Below are positions 53,767 to 64,000 of a stretch of DNA of 64,000 bases, in pieces. Location of the stretch: positions 150,612-214,611 of the forward strand of contig NZ_JAKEEC010000003.1 of the NCBI RefSeq assembly GCF_021483235.1, given 5' to 3'. Under the pieces are notes generated by a model. It did not search any database, had not been told where the DNA came from, and saw only the letters and a program-made list of their open reading frames with translations. The translations under genes were made by a program, and so were the position numbers. The DNA comes from Arthrobacter alkaliphilus (GTDB lineage Bacteria > Actinomycetota > Actinomycetes > Actinomycetales > Micrococcaceae). Position 1 is the first letter of the stretch. Each line of letters starts with the position of its first letter.

Positions 53767-55461
53767 ATGTCTGAAAACAAGACCTTGAGCGACCTTGATA
53801 TTGCCCAGAAGGCAGCGATGCGTCCCATCGAAGAGATCGCGGAGCGTGCCGGGATCAACATCGATGTGTTGGAGCTGTATGGCCGGTTCAAAGCCAAAAT
53901 TGATCCGGCCAAGATCCGTCTCCCGGCTGGCAAGAGCCCGGGCAAGATAGTCCTCGTCTCGGCTATGTCCCCGACGCCGGCGGGTGAGGGGAAATCGACA
54001 ACCACGGTGGGCCTCGCCGATTCCCTGGCGCGGGCCGGGCACCGCGTGATGATCGCGCTGCGCGAGCCCTCCCTTGGACCGATCCTGGGGATGAAGGGAG
54101 GAGCGACCGGCGGCGGCTACTCGCAAGTTCTCCCCATGGACCAGATCAATCTTCACTTCACAGGCGATTTCCACGCGATCACCTCGGCCAACAACGCACT
54201 CATGGCCCTCGTGGACAACCACATCTTCCAAGGCAACGAACTAAATATTGATCCACGCCGCATGACCTTCAAACGGGTCCTCGACATGAATGACCGCTCG
54301 CTGCGCGAGATCATCATCGGCTTGGGTGGGCCTGCACAAGGAGTACCGCGACAGGACGGATTCGACATCACCGTCGCCTCCGAAATCATGGCCGTCTTCT
54401 GCCTCGCAACGGACTTGGACGACCTCCGCGAACGCCTCGGCCGGATCACGTTCGGATACACCTATGACCGTCGCCCGGTGACCGTGGCCGATCTCGGCGT
54501 CCAAGGCGCGCTGACGATGCTGTTGAAGGACGCCATCAAACCCAATCTCGTGCAGACCATCGCAGGCACGCCGGCACTGGTGCACGGCGGCCCGTTCGCC
54601 AACATCGCACACGGCTGCAACTCGCTCATTGCCACACGTACCGCCCAACAGCTTGCCGACATTGTGGTCACGGAAGCGGGATTCGGCGCCGACCTTGGGG
54701 CCGAAAAGTACATGGACATCAAGTCGCGCATCGCGGACGTCGCGCCATCCGCCGTCGTCGTGGTCGCAACTATCCGGGCTCTGAAGATGCAGGGCGGCGT
54801 CCCGAAGGATCTGCTCAAGGAGCCGAATCTCGAGGCACTCGCTGCCGGCGTCGAGAATCTGAAGCGCCACGTGCACAGTGTCGAGAAGTTTGGCGTCACG
54901 CCGGTTGTCGCAATCAACAAATTCGCGACCGACACAATCGAGGAGCTTGATTGGTTGCTGGCTTGGTGCGCACAGGAAGGAGTCCAGGCGGCGGTGGCCG
55001 ACGTCTGGGGCCGCGGCGGAGGGGGCGACGGCGGCGACGAGCTCGCGGCGAAGGTCGCCGCGGCGGTGGCGGCAGCAACGGCGTCGGACTTCCGGCATTT
55101 GTATCCGCTGAACCTGCCTGTGGAGGACAAGATCCGCACGATCGTGCAGGAAATCTATGGCGCCGACGGCGTGGACTTTTCCGTCCCCGCGCTCAGGCGC
55201 CTCGCGGACATCCGACGCAACGGCTGGAGCGAAATGCCCGTTTGCATGGCAAAGACGCAGTACTCATTCACCGACGACGCGGCGCAGTTGGGCGCCCCGA
55301 AGGGTTTCACGATTCACGTGCGCGAGCTGATCCCGAAGACGGGCGCGGGCTTCATTGTCGCGTTGACGGGCGCTGTCATGACCATGCCCGGGCTGCCCAA
55401 GGAACCGGCCGCGAACCGCATGGACGTCGATGGGCACGGCAACCCGATCGGCCTCTTCTAA
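53767..55461 (+). CDS. fhs: formate-tetrahydrofolate ligase
   Basis: 564 residues. It makes 10-formyl-THF from formate, THF and [97 protein letters not shown] carries the P-loop and signature. [51 protein letters not shown] and the terminal [17 protein letters not shown] complete the family. ATG 53767 follows GAGGACGAGG. Repeat arrays flank the gene on both sides. Confidence 0.96.
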   Translation: MSENKTLSDLDIAQKAAMRPIEEIAERAGINIDVLELYGRFKAKIDPAKIRLPAGKSPGKIVLVSAMSPTPAGEGKSTTTVGLADSLARAGHRVMIALREPSLGPILGMKGGATGGGYSQVLPMDQINLHFTGDFHAITSANNALMALVDNHIFQGNELNIDPRRMTFKRVLDMNDRSLREIIIGLGGPAQGVPRQDGFDITVASEIMAVFCLATDLDDLRERLGRITFGYTYDRRPVTVADLGVQGALTMLLKDAIKPNLVQTIAGTPALVHGGPFANIAHGCNSLIATRTAQQLADIVVTEAGFGADLGAEKYMDIKSRIADVAPSAVVVVATIRALKMQGGVPKDLLKEPNLEALAAGVENLKRHVHSVEKFGVTPVVAINKFATDTIEELDWLLAWCAQEGVQAAVADVWGRGGGGDGGDELAAKVAAAVAAATASDFRHLYPLNLPVEDKIRTIVQEIYGADGVDFSVPALRRLADIRRNGWSEMPVCMAKTQYSFTDDAAQLGAPKGFTIHVRELIPKTGAGFIVALTGAVMTMPGLPKEPAANRMDVDGHGNPIGLF

Positions 55462-55466
55462 CGCCC

Positions 55467-55568
55467 GGTCACATATAGGGCACCTTCCCCGAACGCTCGG
55501 TCACATATAGTGCTCAGGGCGGAACGCTCGGTCACATATGAGGCCCCAGGCCGGAACGCCCAATCACA
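55467..55568. repeat. 32-bp tandem repeat array B
   Basis: GGTCACA cores start at 55467, 55499 and 55530, then a worn AATCACA copy at 55562 (spacings 32, 31, 32). The unit core reads CGCTCGGTCACATATA/G. It lies between fhs and the DUF559-type gene, in the same orientation as array A but with CACATAT in place of CACCTAT. Confidence 0.88.
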
Positions 55569-55659
55569 TGTTTCTCACCTTACGCGCTGTCCACCGACAG
55601 GAATACCGGGCCCGTGGATAACTTCTGCACGCACCCGTCGGTTTGCGCAACAATGCGTT

Positions 55660-56619
55660 ATGCGAAACCACATTGACCTTCCAACTGAACTGCTTTCAGG
55701 TCCGTTCACGCTCACCGAGGCAAAAGCCCAGGGCGTCCACCCCGGCGACCTCCGGCGCGCCGACGTCGAAGGCGTGAGCCGTGGTCTCTATCGTCCGGCC
55801 GGCTGGGACTTCGAACTCGAGTCGGCTGCGCGGGCATTGTCTGCCGCGACACCGGGAGCCTGGATTTCCCACGTGACAGCCGCGCGACTCCGATGTTCCT
55901 GCCTTCCACCGTGGCTTTCGGAATCAACAGAATTGCATCTCAGCAAGCCCCGATCATTGCCGGCGGTGCGCCGCAAAGGCATCATCGGACACAAGGTGAT
56001 CGTGGCCGAGGATGAAGTCGAATCCGTTGATGGAATTCGTATCAGCACCCGATCCCGCACTTGGCTCGACATGGCGAAGCTGCTTCCCCTGAATGACCTC
56101 GTCTGCATGGGCGACGAGCTTATTCGTGTGCCCCGGATGGCGCTGGAAGGTCGGGATGCCCCGTTCGCAACCCTTTCAGGGCTACGCGCGATGGTGGAAC
56201 GGCATCCAAATTTGCAAGGCATAGTGCGTGCCCGCGAGGCGCTCGAGCTGATGCGCGTTGGCTCGGATTCCGCGCCTGAATCACTGCTTCGTTTGGCCAT
56301 GCTGGACGCGGGAATTCCCGAACCCGAACTGCAAGTGACGTTGCGGCGCGACGATCCGTTCTCGCCGTCGGCGGACCTGGGCTTCCGCCAAAGGCGGATT
56401 GCCATACAGTACGACGGCGACCATCACCTCGCCGACGCCCAGTCCCTCAGCGACCGGCGGCGGAATAAGGCCTTCGAAGCGGCAGGTTGGACCGTGCTTG
56501 TATTCCGCAAGGAGGACTTGGCCGACGGCTTCGATGTGGCGACAAAGAAGATCAAAAAGGCGCTGCGATCAGCGTGGGTCGATCCCGCCGTCGCGTCCGG
56601 CTTCGCGGCCGCTGTCTAG
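55660..56619 (+). CDS. AbiEi-like/DUF559-type protein
   Basis: 319 residues. An N-terminal winged-helix-like region (GPFTLTEAKAQGVHPGDLRRADVEGVSRGLYRPAGW) is followed by SAATPGAWISHVTAARL and a middle region (KVIVAEDEVESVDGIRISTRSRTWLDMAKLLPLNDLVCMGDELIR), common to AbiEi antitoxin-like proteins. The C-terminal half (SAPESLLRLAMLDAGIPEPELQVTL, ADLGFRQRRIAIQYDGDHHLADAQSLSDRRRNKAFEAAGWTVLVFRKEDL) is a Vsr-like DUF559 PD-(D/E)xK fold; Gln replaces the usual Glu before YDG. It may be a nuclease or a degenerate one. No AbiEii-type toxin follows. ATG 55660 is chosen where the winged helix starts. Confidence 0.75.
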   Translation: MRNHIDLPTELLSGPFTLTEAKAQGVHPGDLRRADVEGVSRGLYRPAGWDFELESAARALSAATPGAWISHVTAARLRCSCLPPWLSESTELHLSKPRSLPAVRRKGIIGHKVIVAEDEVESVDGIRISTRSRTWLDMAKLLPLNDLVCMGDELIRVPRMALEGRDAPFATLSGLRAMVERHPNLQGIVRAREALELMRVGSDSAPESLLRLAMLDAGIPEPELQVTLRRDDPFSPSADLGFRQRRIAIQYDGDHHLADAQSLSDRRRNKAFEAAGWTVLVFRKEDLADGFDVATKKIKKALRSAWVDPAVASGFAAAV

Positions 56620-56824
56620 TGACCGGGCGTCCAGTCTGAACGCACCAAAGGTGACCGGGCGTCGGCGCTCACCCGCACTCCGCCGCCAGTGCCCTTAAAC
56701 GACGGACGCCCGCTCACCTGAAGTGAGCGGGCGTCCGTCAAAAACCCGTCATAGGTGACCGGGCGTCCGTCAAAAACCCGTCATAGGTGACCGGGCGTCC
56801 GTCAAAAACCCGCCAAAGGTGACC
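56618..56824. repeat. 32-bp tandem repeat array C (reverse orientation) with central palindrome
   Basis: GGTGACC-type cores start at 56618, 56650, 56754, 56786 and 56818. Steps are 32, 104, 32 and 32. The unit reads GGTGACCGGGCGTCCGTCAA followed by AAACCCGTCATA, the reverse complement of the A/B orientation. The 104-nt gap contains a perfect palindrome (56701-56739). The first core overlaps the stop codon of the DUF559-type gene. It fills the gap to the convergent ino1. Confidence 0.9.
56701..56739. repeat. 17-bp perfect palindrome inside array C
   Basis: GACGGACGCCCGCTCAC at 56701-56717 is inverted at 56723-56739 around CTGAA. It marks the point where one unit in the plus-strand sense meets one in the minus-strand sense. 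It could form a strong hairpin and stop convergent transcription from the two flanking genes. No T-tract is present. Confidence 0.85.
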
Positions 56825-56841
56825 GGGCGTCCGGGGGGGGC

Positions 56842-57927
56842 TTAGCGCTCCACGTCGCCGCGGATGAAAGCTTCGACCTTCTCGCGGGCGATGTCGTCGT
56901 TGAACTGCTCAGGCGGGGACTTCATGAAGTAGCTGGAAGCGGAGAGCAGCGGCCCGCCGATGCCGCGGTCCAGGCCGATCTTGGCGGCGCGGATGGCGTC
57001 GATGATGACGCCGGCGGAGTTCGGGGAGTCCCAAACCTCGAGCTTGTATTCGAGGGACACCGGGGCGTCGCCGAAGTTGCGGCCTTCGAGGCGGACGAAC
57101 GCCCACTTGCGGTCATCGAGCCAGGCAACATAGTCGGACGGGCCTATGTGGACGTCGTCGGCGTGCAGCTCGGCTTCGACGTTGGAAGTCACGGCCTGAG
57201 TCTTGGAGATCTTCTTGGATTCCAAGCGGTCGCGCTCCAGCATGTTCTTGAAGTCCATGTTGCCGCCGACGTTCAGCTGGTACGTGCGGTCCAGGGTGAC
57301 ACCGCGGTCTTCGAAGAGCTTGGCCATGACACGGTGCGTGATGGTGGCGCCGATCTGGCTCTTGATGTCATCACCGACGATCGGCACACCCGCGGCGGTG
57401 AACTTGTCAGCCCACTCCTTGGTGCCTGCGATGAAGACCGGCAGGGCGTTAACGAACGCAACGCCCGCGTCGATGGCGCACTGCGCGTAGAAGTGTGCTG
57501 CTTCTTCGGAACCAACGGGCAGGTAGCAGACCAGCACATCGGCCTTGGCTTCCTTCAGCGCGGCAACGACGTCGACGGCCCCTTCCGGTGCCTCGACGAT
57601 GGTCTCGCGGTAATACTTGCCCAGGCCGTCCAGGGTGTGGCCGCGCTGCACGATCACCCCGGTGGACGGAACGTCCGCGATCTTGATGGTGTTGTTCTCG
57701 CTCGCACCGATCGCGTCCGCGAGGTCCAGGCCGACCTTCTTGCTGTCGACGTCGAAAGCAGCAACGAACTGGACGTCGCCCACGTGGTACTTGCCGAACT
57801 CGACATGCATCAGACCCGGAATCGTGGCCTGGGGGTCGGCATCGCGGTAGTAGTGGACACCTTGGACCAGCGAAGCGGCGCAGTTACCTACGCCGACAAT
57901 GGCGACACGAATCGGATGTGAAGACAC
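56842..57927 (-). CDS. ino1: inositol-3-phosphate synthase
   Basis: 361 residues. It makes 1L-myo-inositol-1-phosphate (3-phosphate numbering) from glucose-6-phosphate using NAD; the product feeds MshA and phosphatidylinositol. [29 protein letters not shown] is the NAD-binding start; [63 protein letters not shown] is the core signature. The form is the short actinobacterial type. GTG 57927 has AAAGGAG 4 nt upstream. Array C abuts its 3' end. Confidence 0.95.
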   Translation of the reverse strand: MSSHPIRVAIVGVGNCAASLVQGVHYYRDADPQATIPGLMHVEFGKYHVGDVQFVAAFDVDSKKVGLDLADAIGASENNTIKIADVPSTGVIVQRGHTLDGLGKYYRETIVEAPEGAVDVVAALKEAKADVLVCYLPVGSEEAAHFYAQCAIDAGVAFVNALPVFIAGTKEWADKFTAAGVPIVGDDIKSQIGATITHRVMAKLFEDRGVTLDRTYQLNVGGNMDFKNMLERDRLESKKISKTQAVTSNVEAELHADDVHIGPSDYVAWLDDRKWAFVRLEGRNFGDAPVSLEYKLEVWDSPNSAGVIIDAIRAAKIGLDRGIGGPLLSASSYFMKSPPEQFNDDIAREKVEAFIRGDVER

Positions 57928-58039
57928 GGAACTCCTTTGAGCACTAACCTCAGGTGCCTGGCGCGTCCGTACCGGTGTGTACGACGGCGTCTTAAAGGCA
58001 CAGCGCCGTTCGGCGCTCTTTGCATTGTAGCCAACCAGC

Positions 58040-58071
58040 GCGGGGCCGGCTTTGTTCCCAGCCGGCCCCGC
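58040..58071 (-). terminator. stem-loop between aldo/keto reductase and ino1
   Basis: GCGGGGCCGGCT (58040-58051) pairs with AGCCGGCCCCGC (58060-58071) over 8 nt. It lies 20 nt after the reductase stop. No T-tract follows, but the 12-bp GC stem is strong. Confidence 0.65.
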
Positions 58072-58091
58072 ACGAGTATTAAGTTTCGACC

Positions 58092-59129
58092 CTACTTCTG
58101 CGCCCACAGGTTGATGTCGGACTCGACGGCGAACTCGTCAATCGCTGTCAGTTCCTCTGGCGTGAAGTCGAGGTTGTTGATCGCGGAAACGGTGTCCTCC
58201 AGCTGCGCGACACTTGACGCGCCCACGAGGGCCGAGGTCACCGGCGAACCCTTGGGCTGATCGCGCAGGATCCACGCGACAGCCATTTGGGCGAGCGTCT
58301 GGCCGCGGCCTTCGGCAATGGCGTTCAAACCACGCACCCTGTCCAGTTTTTCCTCGGTCAGCGCGGATCCGGACAAGAACCGTTCCTTGGCGGCACGCGA
58401 ATCCGCGGGGATTCCGTCCAGGTACCGGTCGGTGAGCATCCCCTGAGCGAGCGGAGAGAAGGCGATGGATCCTGCGCCGACCTGGTCAAGCGTTTCGTAC
58501 AGGTTGGGCGAACCGTTCTCTGTCCAGCGGTTGAGCATGGAATAGCTGGGCTGGTGAATGAGCAGGGGCGTGCCCATTTCCTTGAGAATCCGGGCCGCCT
58601 CGAGGGTCTGTTCCGGGGTGTAGGACGAGATTCCGGCGTAGAGCGCCTTGCCGGAACGGACTGCGTGGTCCAGGGCGCCCATGGTTTCTTCCAGCGGGGT
58701 TTCGGGATCGGGACGGTGGCTGTAGAAAATATCCACGTAGTCCAGGCCCATGCGCTGAAGCGACTGGTCGAGGCTGGAGAGCAGGTACTTGCGGGAGCCC
58801 CACTCTCCGTAGGGGCCCGGCCACATGTAGTAACCGGCCTTGGTGGAAATGACGAGTTCGTCACGGTAGGGCTTGAAGTCGTCCCTGAGGTGGCGGCCGA
58901 AGTTCGTTTCGGCCGATCCGTCCGGCGGACCGTAGTTGTTGGCGAGGTCGAAGTGGTTGACACCCAGATCGAAGGCCCGGCGCAGGATGGCGCGCTGCTC
59001 TTCGAAACGCTTGTCGTCGCCGAAGTTGTGCCACAGTCCCAGGGAGATCGCGGGAAGTTTGAGGCCACTGCGTCCGACGCGGCGGTAGGGCATGGTTTCA
59101 TAGCGGTTTTCCGCGGCCGAATAAGTCAT
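58092..59129 (-). CDS. aldo/keto reductase, YghZ/L-glyceraldehyde-3-phosphate reductase type
   Basis: 345 residues. The TIM-barrel AKR tetrad is present: Asp and Tyr in [22 protein letters not shown], Lys in [52 protein letters not shown] with His. The ending is typical of YghZ-type (IEYLVAG-like) reductases. NADPH-dependent reduction of an aldehyde such as methylglyoxal or L-glyceraldehyde-3-phosphate is likely. ATG 59129 is taken three codons inside a slightly longer frame. A hairpin follows and the trehalose operon lies beyond it. Confidence 0.9.
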   Translation of the reverse strand: MTYSAAENRYETMPYRRVGRSGLKLPAISLGLWHNFGDDKRFEEQRAILRRAFDLGVNHFDLANNYGPPDGSAETNFGRHLRDDFKPYRDELVISTKAGYYMWPGPYGEWGSRKYLLSSLDQSLQRMGLDYVDIFYSHRPDPETPLEETMGALDHAVRSGKALYAGISSYTPEQTLEAARILKEMGTPLLIHQPSYSMLNRWTENGSPNLYETLDQVGAGSIAFSPLAQGMLTDRYLDGIPADSRAAKERFLSGSALTEEKLDRVRGLNAIAEGRGQTLAQMAVAWILRDQPKGSPVTSALVGASSVAQLEDTVSAINNLDFTPEELTAIDEFAVESDINLWAQK

Positions 59130-59204
59130 ACCTACCATCCTGCCACTGCCACTGAACCCCGAAGTGTGATGTCCGTCATGTGGGCACGCTCACTTTGGCT
59201 ACAG

Positions 59205-60962
59205 TCACGCGAGGCGCACGACGGCGGCGCTTTCCGCCGGGAGGGTCAGCTGACCGTTCCCGACGGCGGCCGCTGAGTCCGTGGCGAGCAAGACTTCGCC
59301 GCGCATCGCCTTCGTCAGTGCCCGGTCCCCGAAGTTGTAGGCGACCCTCACGTCGCCCCTGTTGAGGACAAGCCATTTGTCCGCTTCGCTGAAATCGACA
59401 TGGGTGTCGGTGAATCCGCCTCCGGCAAGCTCCGGCGTCGAGCGCCTGAGCTGCGCCAGCGCCCGGTAAAGTTCGAGCAACCGGGCGTGATCGCCGTCGT
59501 GCGCTTCTTCCCACTTGAGCTTGGAACGTTCGAACGTCTCCGGGTCTTGCGGGTTGGGCACCAATGCAGGGTCCCAGCCCATCCGTTCGAATTCCTTGAG
59601 CCTGCCTTCCGCCGTGGCCTTCGCGAGCCATTCCTCGGGATGCGAGGTGAAAAACTGCCAAGGAGTGGATGCGCCGAATTCTTCGCCCATGAAGAGCATT
59701 GGGGTGAACGGCGAGGTCATGGTCAGCACGGCGGCCAACGCGAGCCTGCGGTAGGACAGGCTCGCGCTCAGGCGGTCGCCCGCGGCGCGGTTGCCGATTT
59801 GGTCGTGGTTTTGGTTGCAGACCACCAGCGCGGCAGGATGGGCGAACCCCGAGCGGATAGGGCGGCCATGGTGCCTGCCGCGAAAGCTTGAGTAACTCCC
59901 GTCGTGGAAGAAGCCGTGTTCAAGCACCTTGGCCAGCGCGCCCAAGGAGTCGAAATCCGCATAGTAGCCGGCAGTTTCGCCAGTGAGGTTCACGTGCACG
60001 GCGTGGTGGAAGTCGTCGCTCCACTGCCCTTCCAAGCCGTAGCCGTTAGTGTCCCGGCGATAGATGAGGCGCGGGTTGTTCAGGTCCGATTCCGCGATCA
60101 AGGTCCTGGGGACGCCTGTCTCGGCTTCGATCCCGTCGGCGAGGCTGGCGAGGTCCTCGAGGATATGGACGGCCCGCTCATCGCGGAGGGCGTGTACGGC
60201 GTCAAGGCGCAACCCGTCCACGTGGAACTCGCTCAGCCACATGGCGGCGTTGTCCAGGATGTATTGACGGACTTCGTCGGAATCCGGGCCGTCCAGGTTC
60301 ACGGAGTCGCCCCAGGTGTTGCCTTCGCCTGACTTCAGGTAGGGGCCGAACTTCGGAAGGTAGTTCCCGCTGGGGCCCAGGTGGTTGTAGACCACGTCCT
60401 GGATCACGCCGAGTCCGGCAGCGTGTGCGGCATCCACGAACCGCTGATAGGCCTCCGGTCCCCCGTAGGCTTCGTGGACGGCGAACCACAGCACGCCGTC
60501 GTAGCCCCAGTTGTGGGTGCCGTTGAAAGCGTTGACCGGCAACAGCTCCACGAAATCGACACCGAGTTCAACGAGGTAGTCGAGTTTTTCCGCGGCCGCG
60601 TCCAGGGTGCCCTCCGGGGTGAAGGTCCCGAGGTGGAGCTCATAGATGACCGAGCCGCCGAGCCCGCGCCCGGCCCACTCCGAGTCGTTCCAGGCAAAGG
60701 CCGAGGCGTCGAAAGTGCGCGAAAGAGCGTGGACCCCGGCAGGCTGGCGTTGCGATCTCGGATCCGGGAAGGGCCCTTCGCCGTTCACGAGGTAGCCGTA
60801 ATCGGTCCCGGCCTCCCGGGGTACATCCGCCGTCCACCACCCGGCGGCGCGGTCTTCGTGCGGGCGCATCTCGTGGTGCTGGCCTGCTGCGAGCAGAGTG
60901 ACAGACTCTGCAAGCGGTGCCCACACGTCGAATCGTTTCCCCGCATTGGTCTTCTCAGCCAT
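59205..60962 (-). CDS. treZ: malto-oligosyltrehalose trehalohydrolase
   Basis: 585 residues, GH13. It releases trehalose from the maltooligosyl-trehalose made by TreY. An N-terminal E-set domain ([22 protein letters not shown]) precedes the barrel: [54 protein letters not shown] (nucleophile Asp), [10 protein letters not shown] (acid Glu) and [16 protein letters not shown]. The minus-strand order glgX-treY-treZ is the normal cluster; this is the last gene, 88 nt after treY. Confidence 0.96.
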   Translation of the reverse strand: MAEKTNAGKRFDVWAPLAESVTLLAAGQHHEMRPHEDRAAGWWTADVPREAGTDYGYLVNGEGPFPDPRSQRQPAGVHALSRTFDASAFAWNDSEWAGRGLGGSVIYELHLGTFTPEGTLDAAAEKLDYLVELGVDFVELLPVNAFNGTHNWGYDGVLWFAVHEAYGGPEAYQRFVDAAHAAGLGVIQDVVYNHLGPSGNYLPKFGPYLKSGEGNTWGDSVNLDGPDSDEVRQYILDNAAMWLSEFHVDGLRLDAVHALRDERAVHILEDLASLADGIEAETGVPRTLIAESDLNNPRLIYRRDTNGYGLEGQWSDDFHHAVHVNLTGETAGYYADFDSLGALAKVLEHGFFHDGSYSSFRGRHHGRPIRSGFAHPAALVVCNQNHDQIGNRAAGDRLSASLSYRRLALAAVLTMTSPFTPMLFMGEEFGASTPWQFFTSHPEEWLAKATAEGRLKEFERMGWDPALVPNPQDPETFERSKLKWEEAHDGDHARLLELYRALAQLRRSTPELAGGGFTDTHVDFSEADKWLVLNRGDVRVAYNFGDRALTKAMRGEVLLATDSAAAVGNGQLTLPAESAAVVRLA

Positions 60963-61050
60963 TGCTCCCCCTCAATTTTCTCGTCCGGGCTTCGTTCGCC
61001 CGCCGTCGTCGGTGCTCTGGCCAGTCGGTGCTTTAGCTAAGGTGCTTTAG

Positions 61051-63369
61051 CTAGCTAATGGGTACGAGCAAGGCCACGGGGTATCTTTGCAGGATCCTTC
61101 CGACCTGAATCTCGCCCTGAGGGTAGCTGGTGCCTGTCAGTTCATCCCGGAACGCGCTCCGAAGACGGATGACGGTGTCCTGCCACCCCCCATTCCGCTC
61201 AAGCTTCCGCGGGAGCCTCGTGGCCAAGGTAATGGCGCCGCGCCCGGCGGCAAGGGCGCCACGGTCGAAGGCGATCAGGTGTTCGGCCGCGGGACCCTCG
61301 GCATCGACAGGACTGTATCCGCCAAAAAGCTCCGGCCGGTCCCGGCGCAAGCGCAAGGCACGGGAAGTCACCAGCAGCTTGGCCAACTCGTCGCCTGCTT
61401 CAGCCTGGACACCAGCGTCGAGGTCGGCGAGGGCCGCCTTCCGCCGTTCGAAGTCGACGGCGCGCCGGTTGTCCGGGTCCGTCAGCGAACGGTCCCAGAA
61501 CTCCGTCCCCTGGTAGACGTCCGGTACACCCGGCATGGTCAGCTGGACCATCTTTGCCGACAGTGAGTTGGACGTCCCGTACGGGTCCAGGAGGGCAACG
61601 AACTCGTCGAGCGCCGCCGTCACCTCGGGCACGTCGAACACGGCGTCGACGGCGGAGGCGAGCTCCGCTTCGAACGCTTCGTTCGGTTCGGTCCAGCTGG
61701 TGGAGTTTCCCGCTTCGCGTGCCGCCTTGAGGACATAGCCCTGGAGCCGTTCGCGGCTGGCCGGCCAGGCACCGGCGATCGCTTGCCATACGAGCACGGC
61801 GAGCGGACCGTCCGGAATCGGCGCCAGTTCCTGCATGCGATCGACGAATGCTTCCCATTCGGGTACTGCCTCGGAGATCGCAGAGATCTTGGCACGGGTG
61901 TCTTCGCTGCGCTTGGTGTCGTGGGTGGTCAGGGTAGTCATGGAGAGCGGCAGCAGCTCCTGCCGCCGCGCCATGCGCTCGTGGAATCCGGCCGTGGCCA
62001 AGGCGAATTCCGAAGGATCCGCGCCCACCTCGGTCAGCGTGCCGAGGCGTGTGTAGCGGAAAAACGCGGTGTCTTCCACGCCTTTGGCCATGACCATGCC
62101 GGAAGTCTGCTGGAAACGGCGGCCCAGTTCACTGCCGGCGTCGAGCAGCAGTGGAAGCAGCGCCCCGAGGACCTGTTCCAAGTCCGGCCTGGCCCGGGCA
62201 GCCCGCTCAACGGACTCCACCAAGTGGTCTTTGCCGTACGGGAGGTAGCTCCGATAGACATGGAACGAGGCGATGGTTTCGGCCAGGGCGTCGGCCACCT
62301 GGGCACGGGGCAGTTCAGGAGAGTCCGGAACGAGCCTAGCCAGCCGCAGGATTTCCGAGTGCAGGATCCCGTCCGTGATCCGCCGCTTGGTTTCATGGAT
62401 CATGGCTTGGTAATCCGCCGGCGAGCCGGTGCCCCGGTACCGGGCGTCCAGCGCGTTGAGCTGCCCCTCGGCGTCGGGATCCACGAAAAGGCGGTCGACG
62501 TCGGCAAGCGCGTCGTAGCCCGTGGTCCCCTCGCAGTCGAAATTCTCCGGAAGCTCCTCCCCCGGCTCCAGGATCTTCTCGACGAGCAGATAGGAGCCAC
62601 CTGTGGTTTCCTTCAGCCGCTCCAAGTACCCGGCAGGGTCCGCGAGCCCGTCCGGGTGATCTATCCTCAGCCCGTCGACAAGCCCGTCACGGAACCATCG
62701 CGCGATCTCCGCGTGGGCTTCCTCGAAGACCCAGGGGATTTCGACGCGGATCCCGGCCAGGGTGTTTACCGCGAAGAAGCGGCGGTAGTTCAGCTCGTCG
62801 TCGGCCCGGCGCCAGCCCACCAGCTCGTAGTGCTGGCGTGCGTGGACGTCCCTGGGGTTGTCACCCGCGGCGAAGGTGCCTTCGGCCAGCGGGAAGCGGT
62901 GGTCGAAGTAGCGCAACTCGCCGTCGACCACTTCCAGCTTGTCGATGTCGGAGTCGCTGCCGAGGACCGGGAGCCGCAGCTTGCCGCCGCCGAAGGCCCA
63001 GTCGACGTCGAACGCGTCCGCGTAGCGGGAGGCCCGGCCTTCTTTGAGGAGGGACCACCACCATGCATTTTGCGGCGGCGACGCGACTCCCATGTGATTG
63101 GGAACAATGTCTACCAAAACCCCTAGCCCGGCTTCCCGGGCCGCCTTTGACAGCATGGCGAGTCCTTCGGGGCCGCCGCGCGACGCATCAACGGTGGAGG
63201 GGTCGGTGACGTCGTAGCCGTGGTCCGAACCCTCCTCAGCCGTCAGGATGGGCGACAGGTAAACCCAATCCACCCCGAGCTCGCGGAGATAGCCCGTGAG
63301 GGCAGCGGCGTCCTGCAATGTAAACGACCGCCTGATCTGCAGCCTGTAGGTGGAAACTGGTGTCCTCAT
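61051..63369 (-). CDS. treY: malto-oligosyltrehalose synthase
   Basis: 772 residues, GH13. It turns the reducing end of a maltodextrin into a terminal trehalose unit. [84 protein letters not shown] (nucleophile), [14 protein letters not shown] (acid/base) and [21 protein letters not shown] are diagnostic. Length is usual. Its start overlaps the glgX stop by 4 nt. Confidence 0.96.
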   Translation of the reverse strand: MRTPVSTYRLQIRRSFTLQDAAALTGYLRELGVDWVYLSPILTAEEGSDHGYDVTDPSTVDASRGGPEGLAMLSKAAREAGLGVLVDIVPNHMGVASPPQNAWWWSLLKEGRASRYADAFDVDWAFGGGKLRLPVLGSDSDIDKLEVVDGELRYFDHRFPLAEGTFAAGDNPRDVHARQHYELVGWRRADDELNYRRFFAVNTLAGIRVEIPWVFEEAHAEIARWFRDGLVDGLRIDHPDGLADPAGYLERLKETTGGSYLLVEKILEPGEELPENFDCEGTTGYDALADVDRLFVDPDAEGQLNALDARYRGTGSPADYQAMIHETKRRITDGILHSEILRLARLVPDSPELPRAQVADALAETIASFHVYRSYLPYGKDHLVESVERAARARPDLEQVLGALLPLLLDAGSELGRRFQQTSGMVMAKGVEDTAFFRYTRLGTLTEVGADPSEFALATAGFHERMARRQELLPLSMTTLTTHDTKRSEDTRAKISAISEAVPEWEAFVDRMQELAPIPDGPLAVLVWQAIAGAWPASRERLQGYVLKAAREAGNSTSWTEPNEAFEAELASAVDAVFDVPEVTAALDEFVALLDPYGTSNSLSAKMVQLTMPGVPDVYQGTEFWDRSLTDPDNRRAVDFERRKAALADLDAGVQAEAGDELAKLLVTSRALRLRRDRPELFGGYSPVDAEGPAAEHLIAFDRGALAAGRGAITLATRLPRKLERNGGWQDTVIRLRSAFRDELTGTSYPQGEIQVGRILQRYPVALLVPIS

Positions 63370-64000
63370 GATCCCCCGTTTTTGTTGGAGCGTGGCTTTC
63401 TGGGCTTCTTCGGCGCAGCCGCCGGCTTGGTTCCGGATTCAGCTTTCGATTCCCGGGAATGATGCTTTTTCGGTTCGGGGGCCGCTTCCGGCACAGCCTC
63501 GGGTTCCGAGGTGGACGGTGCCGGTGTAGCGGGCACCGTCAAGGAAGCCGTTTCGGCGGTGGCTGTCTGCGTCAGCGCGGCGAGGGACGCGGCCACCGAG
63601 TGGTCGGGCTCATCCTGCGGGGCGCTGTGCGCACGCAGCACTACGAGTGACTTGGCCCCGACGCCCAGGACGGCCTCTGCCTGCACGGGTTCCGTGTCGG
63701 CAGAGCCGCCGGCGGTGTCGATGATGATGTCCCACGCGGGTGCGTATTCGTCCGAGGGCACCTTGAACTTGACCTCGTCGTCGTGGGCGTTGAAGTAGAG
63801 CAGGAAGTTGACGTCCGTGATGCGCCGGCCTTGGTTGTCCCGGCCGCGGATGCCGTCACCGTTCATGAACACGCCGACCGAGCGGCCGAAAGCGCTGTCC
63901 CAGTCCGACGGCGTCATGGTGGTTCCGTCGACGTCAAGCCAGACGATGTCCGGAAGCCTTTCGCCTTCGCCTCGAAGGACCGGGCGGCCGTCGAAGAAGC
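63366..64000 (-). CDS. glgX: glycogen debranching enzyme GlgX/TreX, C-terminal part with extended tail
   Basis: The frame runs off the right edge; only about 210 C-terminal residues are in the window. [82 protein letters not shown] is the usual GlgX C-terminal domain. After [14 protein letters not shown], where homologues end, a tail of roughly 85 residues continues: Ala/Thr/Pro-rich, then basic ([13 protein letters not shown]). It debranches glycogen or dextrins to feed TreY. The stop overlaps treY by 4 nt. Confidence 0.92.
   Translation of the reverse strand, partial: FFDGRPVLRGEGERLPDIVWLDVDGTTMTPSDWDSAFGRSVGVFMNGDGIRGRDNQGRRITDVNFLLYFNAHDDEVKFKVPSDEYAPAWDIIIDTAGGSADTEPVQAEAVLGVGAKSLVVLRAHSAPQDEPDHSVAASLAALTQTATAETASLTVPATPAPSTSEPEAVPEAAPEPKKHHSRESKAESGTKPAAAPKKPRKPRSNKNGGS

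Noticed and set aside
61027..61053. Two copies of GGTGCTTTAGCTA at the treY stop
   Set aside because: A simple 14-bp duplication that covers the stop codon. No sign of function and only two copies.

Overview
This is a 64-kb stretch of a high-GC actinobacterial chromosome. Gene content points to Micrococcales of the Arthrobacter/Pseudarthrobacter/Paenarthrobacter type: mycothiol genes (mshA, ino1), guaB plus guaB3, the TreX/TreY/TreZ trehalose route, groES with a His-tailed GroEL, SURF1, and many GTG starts. It is mostly ordinary chromosome. No prophage, insertion sequence, CRISPR array or rRNA was found; there is one tRNA-Ala(CGC).

Region 1 (1-8.1 kb) is accessory in feel: a truncated VOC protein, a Pro/Ala-rich membrane protein, a thioredoxin-like protein, a GGDEF-EAL protein, an Nramp-related transporter with a DPSG signature followed by two small unknown genes, a GT2 glycosyltransferase carrying a C-terminal DUF2795 domain, a DksA-like protein and a RibD_C reductase. 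Region 2 (8.1-17.8 kb) is a nine-gene minus-strand operon for a sugar acid: two Gfo/Idh/MocA dehydrogenases, mannonate dehydratase, KDG-type kinase, KDPG aldolase, an ABC importer and a 54-residue protein. A LacI regulator is divergent from it, and a 19-bp palindrome lies between them. Region 3 (18-30 kb) holds the tRNA, galU with neighbours, a folate ligase, an FmdB zinc-ribbon gene under a CIRCE-like element, a SAF/CpaB-like protein, and a 1298-residue helicase-like protein whose Walker A lysine is glutamine. Region 4 (28-41 kb) is housekeeping on the minus strand: guaA, SURF1, an orphan EIIA, glpD, guaB3, guaB, a surface acyltransferase and groES-groEL with two CIRCE elements. Region 5 (41-51.5 kb) has a THUMP-like methyltransferase, a shikimate dehydrogenase, a Zur-box operon (CobW-like protein without a P-loop plus a Cys-less L36), a YbdK-type ligase, and the overlapping alr-tsaE-tsaB-rimI-tsaD operon. 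Region 6 (51.5-64 kb) has mshA, fhs, a DUF559-type protein, ino1, an aldo/keto reductase and the treZ/treY/glgX operon running off the right edge.

The most unusual DNA is a family of 32-bp tandem repeats with a GGTCACC core. It appears as three arrays, before fhs, after fhs and after the DUF559 gene. Other points worth following are the CIRCE-like site at the FmdB gene, the Walker A substitution in the large helicase, the DPSG Nramp variant with its small companions, the GT2-DUF2795 fusion, and a 26-bp perfect inverted repeat beside groEL.

All functions are from reading the sequence and remembered family signatures; no database search was run.
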